Assembly: GCA_036874045.1 (NCBI GenBank) | Contig: CM072336.1 | Span: 22,209,501 to 22,273,500 of the forward strand | Origin: Cymodocea nodosa | Lineage: Eukaryota; Streptophyta; Magnoliopsida; Alismatales; Cymodoceaceae | Length of the DNA: 64,000 bases | Direction of reading: 5' to 3' | Shown here: positions 37,307 through 47,150 of the stretch, piece after piece | How positions within the stretch are numbered: the first letter of the stretch is position 1 | Layout of the letters: each line of letters begins with the position of its first letter | Made by a program: the position numbers and the translations under genes | Notes under the pieces: model-generated | What the model was told of the DNA's origin: nothing | The model's database searches: none | What the model saw: only the letters and a program-made list of their open reading frames with translations

Positions 37307-38641
37307 TCATTTAATTCCTTGCACTATGGTACTTCCTATTCTTTTGTTTAGCACATGAAATCTTTTGTTTGTGAAAATAACCTTAAAAGGATTATTTGCA
37401 GTAAGTTGGCCAATAGATAGTAGATTTTTTATCTTCAACTCATGACCATCAATAGTAATTATATTATTAGAACCAGAAACTTTGTGATAGTTTAATAATT
37501 TGCATGAATTACTAGTAATATGAGCATTTGCACCAAAGTCCATGTACCACTCGTCACTTTGAGGTTCTTCAATAGAAACAGTACCAAGAGTCTAAATATC
37601 ACCTTCCAAGAGAAGCTTGATATACATGGTCAAATCTATGCCAACAGTCAATAACACTATAACCAAATTTCTCACAAATTTGACATTATTTCTTTTCGAC
37701 ATTTTCCTCTTTGATTTTCTGATTAGGAGCATTAATAAAACCATGTCCTCTTGAAGTAAAACTATTATCATAATATCTACTCCTACTCCTACCTCTTCCT
37801 CTATCTCTATGAACAATGAGAGCAACCTAAGAACAGTAACCAAAGGAAAATCTAGTCATAATTTCATAACTACGCAACATTTGTATGGCAATATCTGGAG
37901 TAGGCAAAGGGGACTTCAAAGATGAAGTAACAAATGATTCATATCTAGGTCTGAGATCATTTAAGAGCTAGAAAACTAGATTTGTCTCTTCTACAATCTT
38001 TCCAATCGATCTTAACTCATCAATCAAGGTTCTAAATTTTCTAAGATATTCATTCAAATTTGAAACATCATCATGTCTCAATATTTGCAACTAATGAAAC
38101 AAGAAGAACTCTCACTCAGTAGATGGTTGAGCAAAAGAGTTATGCAACATATCCTAAATCTCCTTAGAAGTATTAAGATGTAAAATCATTCCAAGAATAT
38201 CCTCTATTAAGGTACTAATAATCCAGGTTTTCAACAATCTGTTTGATCTTTGTCGAGCTAAAAAACTAGGGTTTTCAATCATACATAGTATTTCCACCAT
38301 TTGCATGAGTAGATCTAAAAGAAGGAGGTAAAGTTCCATCAAGAAAACTGATAAGACTTTGACATATAGCTAGGTTAATCGTTTGTGTTTTCCACAAGAG
38401 AAAATTTGTCAATGATAAAACTTGAGAGAAACAAAGTTTGAAAGATTTAATCTAACTAGATAAAGGTACGAGTACTCCTTGCCTTGATTTAAAATATTTT
38501 GTAGATCAATTCTTCTAGATCATCTATCAGAACCATTGGATTTCATCCGAAAGATTTGCATGTTTTTCTTACGTCGCTTTCCAAATTGATCCTCAGTGTC
38601 TTGATCATGATCAACGTTGCTATTACCCAGCATCTCCACCA
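37307..38641 (-). pseudogene. Copia gag and protease remnant
   Basis: Minus strand from 38641: LRHDDVSNLNEYLRKFRTL, LNDLRPRYESFVTS, the zinc-knuckle remnant CQICEKFGYSVIDC (histidine replaced by tyrosine), then a protease-like DFGANAHITSN with VSGSNNIITIDGH and HVLNKRIGSTIVQG. Multiple stops and frame changes are present. The region just inside the LTR (TGGTGGAGATGCTGG) is a poor match to the usual initiator-Met primer site. Confidence 0.8.
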
Positions 38642-38832
38642 TGTAGAAAATCTGAAATAGCGAGTGCAATTAGTTCTAGGGCTTGAGGAAATTACACGAG
38701 GAATCGTTGATGGCAATTCAATCCATGCAAAGGACTTTATATAATTGAGAAAGGATCCGAAGATCTGAAAGTACAAACCTAATAAGAAACTAACTTACAA
38801 CAATAAACTTATAACATACGTATTTCGTAATA
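38642..38832 (-). repeat. Copia 5' LTR
   Basis: 191 bases, partner of 15874-16072, with the target duplication AATAT at 38833-38837 just outside. Confidence 0.88.
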
Positions 38833-38915
38833 AATATAATCATCATTTCTTATTTAATTTAATGAATGATGATTAATACTATATTTTACATCTTTAAATA
38901 ACAATTTGAATGTAG

Positions 38916-40282
38916 ATCGATAATGTTATAACTTTGAGATTTTTTAAGACTCATAAGTTTAAATTCCATCAAAAACCTATAATTTTTGCATTTTAAACAT
39001 TCCAACATGAGATTAGTCTTGCCACATGCATTGAATCAGACCAGCTATGGTGGTTTAATTGATCCCAATCTTTCCAATGGGGCATGGGGCATGGGTCATG
39101 GGCCGTGCCCACTTAATCGTATTAGGTCAAATCGCACAAGTTGGGCTTAACCTGTTTTATGAGTCTACCTTTTTTTTTGGGAAGTAACATTTTCTAAAAG
39201 TGAAACTGTAGTTGTGATTTAAAAGAGTAATTTCAACAAAAAATAGAAAAAAATTCAAGAACGACTTTTGTTAATAAGAACAATTATTATTTTTTATTTT
39301 CAAAATTATCCTTAAATTGAATTTTTCGTTTAAGTATAAGTTGACAAGTTATTAGTACAAATAACAAGTAATTAGTAGTAATAATTAATCTATATGTATT
39401 TATTAATAATTTAATAATTAATCTTAATATAATACATAATAATAAATGTAATTATTAAATATTATATTTATATATGTTAATAATATTATATTATTATTTA
39501 ACCTAGTTATAGTAATATATATATTAAAATTCGTATAACGATGTAACTAATAGTTATTTTAATATAATTTGTATTTCAACAGAACATAGTTATATTAAGA
39601 TAATTTTATTTTTAATGAGTGAAATATATATATTTAACGTTAGAATATAGTTATAATTTTAATGAGTACAATATAATTTTATTTTTAACGACAGAACATA
39701 GTTGTATTAAAATTTGAAATTTTAATTTTTGATTAAAAAGTGAGATGTTATTTATGGTTTGCGAAAAAGGAGGGAGAGAATTAGATAAGATGGAAATCAG
39801 GGAGATAAAAAAATAGTTGGTTTCTATCATGAGCCCCGATTGCAGAAGTAACAGAAAATTTAGAATATTTTTAGCATAAACATAAAGTTGAGGGAAAATA
39901 TATTGATTGAGAATTATTCCAAAAGAGTGGTAGAAAAGTAGAAAAACAAGGAAAATCTATAGACTTTTTCGAAGTTGTGGTTTCACAATTAATGTTTTTT
40001 AAATTTTTTAAAAAAAATCTTTCTGTAAGAGAAAAACTGGTCGAGTGCTGCACGGAAAAGAGGAAGCAGAAGCGGAAGCGGAAGCGTCACCGATCATGCA
40101 ATGACGGCCACGACGATCCACCGGAGATTGAACGTTTCCGTGGAATACCAAGAACGAGCTCGCCCAGGGTTTGACGAAAGCCATGCGTCTGTACAGATTC
40201 CAAGGCCAAATCACTCCGACGAAGACCCGACGTCCATGTTATAAGATCCGACGAGCCGGACACAACTCGACGTGCGCCGTCC
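38916..40282. other. AT-rich spacer and lipase promoter/leader
   Basis: 38916-39760 is AT-rich with no gene. From about 40030 base composition turns GC-rich, with GGAAGC repeats at 40063-40086, probably the leader of the lipase gene. Short plus-strand ATGs at 40171 and 40272 open frames that differ from the lipase frame and could act as upstream ORFs; this is speculative. Confidence 0.5.
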
Positions 40283-41650
40283 ATGGCTTCCGCCCCATCA
40301 CCTTTCGTCCACGTCGCCTCCACCGCCTTCTCTCCCCGATCACCTCGAATGTGGCGGTTTCGTGCGGCGACGAGGGACGACCTCGCTGGAGTGTGGAGGG
40401 AGATACAGGGGTGCAACGATTGGAATGGACTCGTCCGGCCCCTCCACCCCCTTCTCCGTGACGAGATCGTCCGCTACGGAGAGTTCGCAAACGTCTGTTA
40501 CAGGTGCAGATAAGGATTCCATCGATGGATGGATGGATGGATCGTTGGCCTATGAATAAGTCAATATTGATTGGAGAGTAGAAACCCGATATCTGATTTG
40601 CGAGACATTTGTTGCAGGGCCTTCGACCAAGATCCGAGCTCGAAGCGATATCTGTGTTGCAAGTACGGGAAGTGGAGGCTACTCGACGGGCTGAGCTCCG
40701 GCTATGACGTTACCAAGTACATCTACGCGGCCTCCGACGTGCAGAACTGCTGCAGCCGGTGGATCGGATACGTGGCCATCGCGTCGGACGATGACGTCGT
40801 TTGCAGGATGGGGAGGAGGGACATCGTCGTGGCTTTCAGGGGAACGGTTACCAGCACAGAGTGGTTGACGAACTTCATGAGCTCCCTCGCACCGGCCAGG
40901 TTGGACCCTCTCGGCCGCTGCCCAGACATCAAGGTCGAGTCGGGTTTCCTCGGGTTGTACACCTCCGACGACAAGACGTGCAGGTTCAGCAACGGGAGCT
41001 GCCGAGAGCAGGCGCTGCGCGAGGTCTCCCGCCTGATCGACGAGCACAGGAACGAGGAGCTGAGCATCACGCTGACGGGACACAGCATGGGGAGCTCCCT
41101 CGCCGTCCTCTTCGGGTACGACGTCACCGAACTCGGCCTGAACGTTCTGGAGAATCATCGTAAGATACCGATCACGGTGTACTCGTTTGCGGGGCCGAGG
41201 GTGGGCAACCGGGCGTTCAAGCGGAGGTGCGAGGAGCTGGGGGTGAAGGTGCTGAGGGTGGTGAACTTGAACGACCCGGTTACGAAGGTTCCAGGGGTGG
41301 TGTTCAACGAGAGTTTCGGGTGGAGCTGGTGGTCGTCCTGCTACGCGCATCTGGGGGTGGAGGTGACGCTGGAGTTCTCCGGCATCAACGATCCCGTCGG
41401 CGCCCACGACTTGGACGAGTACATTGGCTTCCTCAGGTCCGGGGATCGGATGGATCAGACAGACCCGCGCCGTGAGGTGGGCGGTGGAGGGGAGGAGGAG
41501 GAGGAAGGAGACGTTTTCGATCGGGTGTTGCAGAGGGTGGCGGAGCTCTGGCCGTGGGCGGAATCCGATCAACCACTCTCAGGACTCTATGATCGGGTCG
41601 TTAGTCGGATCCGGGTCAGGTCAGAAACCGGGAACTCCACCAATCGTTAG
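40283..41650 (+). CDS. DAD1-like class III lipase (phospholipase A1 type I)
   Basis: Expected to release fatty acids from the sn-1 position of plastid or membrane lipids, the kind of reaction that feeds jasmonate synthesis. Two exons, 40283-40503 and 40618-41650, GT-AG, 417 codons. The N-terminal block LAGVWREIQGCNDWNGLVRP and EIVRYGEFANVCYRAFDQDP is typical of the PLA1-I group. RDIVVAFRGTVTSTEW follows, then the nucleophile motif TLTGHSMGSSLAV (Ser230), YSFAGPRVGNRAF, NLNDPVTKVPG (Asp293) and GAHDLDEYIGFL (His337): a complete catalytic triad. The usual GHSLG is GHSMG. The acidic stretch GGGEEEEEGD and the C-terminal tail are less conserved. Only about 22 residues precede the conserved block, shorter than usual for a plastid transit peptide, so localisation is open. 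Coding GC is very high. Confidence 0.92.
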
Positions 41651-41750
41651 CCTTCAAATCTTCGGGCTCAGGCCATGGCACCACCGCACTCCTTTGGCTG
41701 CGTCAGAGTACTCGTGAGGGAGGGAGAGGGAAGGAAGATCTCGTCCAGCC

Positions 41751-44695
41751 ATGAACGACGTCGATGTGTCGAAGCAGATCCAGCAGATGGTTCGCTTCAT
41801 TCGCCAGGAGGCGGAGGAGAAGGCCAACGAGATCTCCATCTCTGCCGAGGAGGTACTTGATTCCTTATTGTCCGACCACCCAAGTTATTTCCGTCTTTTC
41901 TCTCCTTCCTCGTTCGGAATGTCTCGGTGTTGATCGGTGTTTTTGTCGAGATCCGTGGGTCTGTACTCGGTTTTGTTCTGTTGGTGGATTCCTCTTTCGG
42001 TCTTCCTTCTCAAGGTATGGGCTTTCGTGGACTTTCGCTCCTGATCTGGTTCTTCCTAGTCGTTGCATTTGTCTTTTTGTTACTCCCTGTATTCAGTCCA
42101 TTGGCTTGTGGAAAAGGGATCGAGCTTTCGGTGTTCTTAATTCCGTGAGAAATTGTAGTTGGTTGACATGTAGATCTGGTGTCAGGAGGTTGGGATTGAC
42201 TACTGTCAAACGAAGTTTCGTGGGATTGTGGGTGTAGTTGGAATTGTAGAGTAGAAGATGAATCGCTTCAGGAATAATGTTATGCTGACTGATTTTGAGG
42301 GTGCAACCATTGATGATTTTTGATCGTGAATGATCTTTCTTTAGACTGCAACATAGGGATTATAAATTTCTGGTGGGTGGTCGTTGAAGCATTAGCTTCG
42401 TTACATCAAATAATTGATTCTGTAAGACGTTGATGTGTGCGTTTGATCTGATCATGTTCATGATACGGGAGAGAGAGATCAGATTCTTTTGGTTGGTACT
42501 TTAATTTAGTTACATTGTGGGTTCGAAGTTCTATCTATTCTATGTTCCATGCTCTACTCTTGGCTTAGTGATTTGGTCTTTAAGCATCACATGATAGAAG
42601 TAATAAATCTTCTTTTCATGCTCAAATATTTACTTTTATTTGCTGTATCAGGAATTTAATATAGAGAAATTGCAATTGGTAGAAGCCGAAAAGAAGAAAA
42701 TCAGACAAGAGTATGATCGTAAAGAGAAGCAAGTTGAAATCCGCAAGAAAATGTAATATGATAATCTCCAAACTCACATATTCGTATCCAAATTTCATAT
42801 TCATATCCTCTCATTCTGCAGTTCAGTTTCAAATAACCTTCCAGAGTCTTTAACATTTAGAAATTTTCTATGCCATCCTACATTTTAAATTTTTGATGCA
42901 TTGTAGAGCACTCTCCTAAAGTATGTGAAATATGCATGGCATCGTGCAGTGAGTATTCCATGCAGCTGAATGCTTCCCGACTCAAGGTTCTTCAAGCACA
43001 GGATGATCTTGTTAGCTCCTTGAAAGAAGGAGCTGCAAAAGAGCTGCTGAATGTCAGCAACAATGATCATAGCTACAAGCAACTTCTGAAAATACTGATA
43101 GTTCAGGCAAGATAATCTTGAATACTGTTCTGTGATATATATTCTGTGAAATTTAGAAAAATGAATATGGATTGAATTTGCTGAATGATTTTGATCGGAA
43201 ATATTCACATTAAATTTATTAAAGCACTATTTACTAGATCTTATTCTGGAATGATTTTCCATCCAGCAAAATTTAGAGATCAATGATGACAACCACACAA
43301 GGAACCTCGAAAGTGTAACTTAAATCAAAAGAAGATGAGGCAGTTCTAAGCGGAAATTATATAAATGGTATACAACAACAAATGAAAATGACAAACAATT
43401 ACAACGGGGTACAACCTAAGCCCAGTATTTTGAAAATGAAATTTGAACTAATGTAAGATATCTCTTTACAGAGCTTACTCCGACTGAAAGAACCTGCTGT
43501 GCTGCTGCGTTGTCGAAAAGAAGATATTGTACATGTGGAGGCAGTTTTACATTCTGCTAAGCATGAATATGCCCAAAAAACAAATGTCCATCCACCAGAA
43601 ATACAGATGGACACAAATGTGCATCTGCCACCTGCTCCTGGCCATCATAATGCTCATGGACCTTTCTGGTACTTTCTTATCCATCAATTTCTTGATCATA
43701 TTTTTAGTTATTATTATTTTTCTGAGTGTAAGGAATATTCTTATATGCACAATTTTTTTTCTTGATTATATTAGCGATGGTTAAAATATCATTGTAGAGA
43801 GAAAATTACAGAGAAATTATAACAAGTAGACAATAATGGAGTCCACTCTAAAGTAATGGTGGAAATATCATATCTAAGAACAACATGAGACTCTTTTGCA
43901 TTTCCAAATGGAAGCTTCTAGTTGTTAAGCTTTGGGAAATCCTGTACTTGAAAACGGTCCTCATGAAAAGCATAAACGTGATGATTCCTACTTTAGTTGA
44001 TTGGTTACTTGGCCATTGTCTGTAGGTGCTCTGTCTATGAGCCATGGCAATGCCAAATTTGAGTTTTTTTCTGATCAGCTGAGTTTTTACCAGCTAAAAA
44101 ATATGGTGGATGATTATCAATGTCATTTACACATTTTGTGATCCCTCTTCATGTCATTTCTTCCAGGTCTTCTTAGCATAAAGTTCAGTCAAATTTGCTT
44201 GTTTACATCTTGTGCAATGCAAATCGAACTTTTTTTCACATTTATGATGATGATGTTGACTCGCAATACAGCTCTGGGGGTGTTGTGCTGGCTTCTCAAG
44301 ATGGAAAGATCGTCTGTGAGAACACACTTGATGCTAGATTGGATGTAGTTTTTCGCAAAAAACTCCCAGAGGTATCTATTCTCCCTGGTTTATGTTCTAT
44401 GCTAGGCCTTTAAGATGCCTCAAACTAGACCCCTTTGTTCTAAAGCTATGCCTGACTTTTCTCTTTGAAGAAAATGATCGCATTTTTCACTTCATTCAAA
44501 TAAAAACTTCATTATGAGTGTTTTCCTCTTTTATCATCCATGTGTAATTTATCTTTTATTATCAGCATGGTGTGCATAAATGAATCTGGCATCTATTTTG
44601 ATTTCATTAAGCATTTTCTGAGCATTCCTGACTTGTTTTATTTCTTCTGCTCGTTGCAGATCCGCAAATGTCTTTTCGGCCAAGTGGCTGCATGA
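41751..44695 (+). CDS. VHA-E: V-type proton ATPase subunit E
   Basis: Peripheral-stalk subunit of the vacuolar H+-ATPase that links V1 to Vo at tonoplast and Golgi membranes. Six exons: 41751-41852, 42652-42752, 42950-43106, 43472-43668, 44272-44371, 44660-44695; total 693 nt, 230 aa, the normal plant length. It opens MNDVDVSKQIQQMVRFIRQE, then a long helix (EFNIEKLQLVEAEKKKIRQE, EYSMQLNASRLKVLQAQ), SLLRLKEPAVLLRCRKEDI, SGGVVLASQDGKIVCENTLD and RKKLPEIRKCLFGQVAA at the C-terminus. The third intron appears to start with GC (CAG/GCAAGA) rather than GT. The start codon is 100 bases after the upstream lipase stop on the same strand, so its promoter probably overlaps the lipase 3' end. Confidence 0.96.
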
Positions 44696-45310
44696 TCCAT
44701 TGAAACGCAAATTATTGTCGTCAACTTGCCTTCAAGTGATGGACCATCATCAACCTCAGTCAGAACAAGTTTCCTTCATTCTGTTTTTTCTATCTTGTGA
44801 GGTTCCTTTGACCACTATATTCTTTGACATTGAAGTGTTATGTATAATACTTCAGTGTACTTCATGTTCAAGCAATTGAGAGTATCACCTTTGGCACTTT
44901 TGTGTAATAAATGAAGATCATTCAATAAATGCATAAAAGATCCTTGTATCTTTGTGATTAATCCACATGTCTTTAGAATTCTGCAATTATTGTGCTGTGA
45001 GAGGACTCAGTATGCTATACTCTTCAGTACACAACTTTGCCCAAGTCAAGCAAGATATTATCAGAAATCAAGCTCAACTACTGCTTCACAATTTTCCTAG
45101 GTTTTGATTACTACCACCTCAGTAAAATGAGGTGTAATAGTGATAAAAATTGCTGCACAGCCTAGACCACTGACAATAAAATTATAGACAGGATTTGGAC
45201 AACATATCTCAATCAAAAAAAAAAAAAATGCTGTAGTGTTTTCTTTCGGATCAACACCATCAATCAACGCAGGAATAGGAGAATCAAGAATGAAAACATC
45301 GATGCGTCGT
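44696..45310. other. Convergent 3' region of V-ATPase E and the DUF1191 gene
   Basis: Contains the V-ATPase E 3' UTR (AATAAATG signals near 44907-44935) and probably the 3' UTR of the minus-strand gene; an A run lies at 45213-45227. No further gene is seen. Confidence 0.6.
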
Positions 45311-46237
45311 TCATGAGGGGGGGCTCCCACATTCAAGAACTGGCTTTGTTCTTGCCATTGATGCCTGTGGCATCTTTACACCTCGCACCCTAACACTCCC
45401 CAGCGTCTCACCTTCCTCACCTCTCCTCTCCATTCTCACCATCCTCCTGCCCTTCAGAAACACAACAGCACCCATCACGGCAGAACCAAGAAAAGCCCCA
45501 CCACAGCCCAACGCCAGCACCCACACCCACCACGGCGTTCCTCTATACTTCCCCGAAACCACGATAGCCACGTTGCCGTCGCCGTCGGCCACCGGACTGG
45601 GGACCGCAATTGCGAAGTGCCCAAGGCTCTCAGCCGAGCAAGAATTATTAGTTGACGGTGGTCCACCGACTTCCGGTGGTCCTCCACGCCGGAACACGAC
45701 ACATCTTACCGCCGTTGAATTCATAGAAGCCTCCAAATTCAGTCCAGGAAATGTGACGCTAATGGATTGTCCTCCTCCTCTCAACTTCACACCAATCTCT
45801 CGGATTCCGGTGGTACTACGGCTGTTGGTTGCGTTGTAGACCAGAAGACCAAGAACGGGCGACGTTAGCGAGTACCCAGGAACCATGTAGTGGGAGGAGG
45901 ACCGGTTGGCGAGGTTCTGGTAAACCACGGCCATTCTCGTCACGAAAGGCTCCGGCAGAGCTCCAGGAGGAATCCGAATTCCATCGTAGCTGGCGCCGGA
46001 GACCCAAAAGCTTCTCGCTCTCAGGCGTATCACGGAGGCCGCCACGCCGGAGTACTTGGTGGGAAGTGGAACATCGTACAGAACCCCGGTGCGGCCACCA
46101 GATAGCACGGCGAAAGCTGAGTCCCGGATGGTTGAATCCAGAGGGATGTCAGCGATGGCCAAGGCGGCGGAGCTGCCAATGACAAAAATGAAGCACCAGA
46201 AACTGCGTTTCGCAGGAACGCCACGCAAAGGAAGCAT
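45311..46237 (-). CDS. DUF1191 single-pass membrane protein
   Basis: Intronless 308-codon frame. N-terminal signal peptide (about 1-29, FWCFIFVIGSSAALAIA), ectodomain, one transmembrane helix (about 236-262, WWVWVLALGCGGAFLG) and a short basic cytoplasmic tail (KGRRMVRMERR). Ectodomain motifs IRDSAFAVLSGGRTGVLYDV, RMAVVYQNLAN, YMVPGYSLTSPVLGLLVYNA and VTFPGLNLEASMN match plant DUF1191 proteins, whose function I do not know. Several NxS/T sites lie in the ectodomain. The frame is open upstream to an ATG at 46567, but the ATG at 46237 was chosen because it places the signal peptide at the N-terminus. Coding GC is high. Confidence 0.9.
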   Translation of the reverse strand: MLPLRGVPAKRSFWCFIFVIGSSAALAIADIPLDSTIRDSAFAVLSGGRTGVLYDVPLPTKYSGVAASVIRLRARSFWVSGASYDGIRIPPGALPEPFVTRMAVVYQNLANRSSSHYMVPGYSLTSPVLGLLVYNATNSRSTTGIREIGVKLRGGGQSISVTFPGLNLEASMNSTAVRCVVFRRGGPPEVGGPPSTNNSCSAESLGHFAIAVPSPVADGDGNVAIVVSGKYRGTPWWVWVLALGCGGAFLGSAVMGAVVFLKGRRMVRMERRGEEGETLGSVRVRGVKMPQASMARTKPVLECGSPPS

Positions 46238-47150
46238 CTCAGCTTCCCACCGGGAATGACCAAGACCGCAACTTTCGGAACAGGCGAGAGAGTAGATTTT
46301 GATCGCTACCCAATTCGCGGACCGAGACGTTGCCGTGGGAGAACTGCAGGACTCACGTCTAGGGCCACCATCAGAGGAGAACAACCACTCCGTTCCTGGT
46401 CGATCACGGCCCGATGCAGCGATGGGTGGTGGGGGGATGCGGTGGGCAATGATTGGAGGCCGGAGCCGTGCTGCATGTGGAACCCATGATCTCTGCAACA
46501 AGGAGAGTGTCCAGTTTTTTATTCTTCCAGAAGATCGGAACAGCCCATGATTCTCATGATCTGGCAAAATGTGATGGCGAAGGAGAAGACGAGGGTGGGT
46601 GATGCAGAGGGGGGCGGTGCCAACGAAACGTCGCTGGCATAAGTTGGCGGTGGTGGAAAAATCAGTTCTTTTTTCTTCAGGATAAAATTCGACTGTACTC
46701 GAATTTATTACTTATAATTCGAGATGATCGAACAGATGCGTTTGGTAAAGAGAAATGTACGATTTATCTTTGCATGGGTCGCATCAACACAAAAGGGTGA
46801 TAAATGCAGGTTTTTACAAATGTCGCTAGTTTTGATAACCAAATAAGATATTACCATCGATTAGAAAAAGGGAAAAGAAAGATGCAAATCACTTACAGGA
46901 ATGTCATTTTATCCATTCTAACCACAAACATCAGTTTACATGTAATGGTGCACCAAAGCACAATATTACAAGCTAGTGGGTTGGGGGGGAAGATTTGAGA
47001 ACCACAAGAGCTACTTCGGATCAGCCAGAACGGAGTCTTGAGTACAACAACGTAATTTGATGATGTTTGATGAGCTGTGAGTGATCTCTATAAGCGGTAC
47101 TGATGTTGGGGTAGAGGGGGGGGGGGCATGTGTGTAGTGAGGGGATTCGT
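46238..47150. other. Promoter side of the DUF1191 gene and 3' side of the BTB gene
   Basis: 46238-46640 is GC-rich and likely leader/promoter of the DUF1191 gene. 46640-47150 is AT-richer and should hold the 3' UTR of the BTB gene; a G run of ten or more lies at 47116-47127. No gene is seen. Confidence 0.5.

Larger units (their letters stand above)
15869..38837 (-). mobile_element. Ty1/Copia LTR retrotransposon, disrupted by later insertions
   Basis: Coding strand is minus. The 5-base target duplication AATAT is at 15869-15873 and 38833-38837. The two short LTRs are 15874-16072 and 38642-38832. Gag and protease remnants lie at 37307-38641 and reverse transcriptase/RNase H at 16067-19920. The element is interrupted by a solo LTR (16236-18433), a short insertion (about 19621-19739) and the Harbinger plus Athila-like block (from 19921). 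Most of the integrase was not found. Confidence 0.88.
15455..38915. mobile_element. Fold-back MITE split in two by the Copia element
   Basis: The left arm 15455-15700 pairs with a right arm made of 15702-15873 plus 38838-38915 once the Copia insertion is removed. The symmetry centre is near 15701 (ATCATCATAATATGATGAT). Matching pieces are ACTGTTATTTAAA at 15465 and its complement TTTAAATAACAA at 38894, TATTAATCAGCATTTATTAA with its complement near 38855, and TACATCATTTATAAA with its complement at 15836-15850. Reconstructed length is about 0.5 kb with arms of about 246 and 250 bases. No protein is encoded. The outer target duplication was not resolved. Confidence 0.75.

Noticed and set aside
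40679-41572. 297-codon minus-strand frame opposite the lipase
   Set aside because: Shadow of a GC-rich coding exon; rich in R, P, H and V with no domain, while the plus strand has a full lipase triad.
45311-46567. 418-codon version of the DUF1191 protein from the ATG at 46567
   Set aside because: The extra 110 residues look like translated leader, and the signal peptide would become internal.
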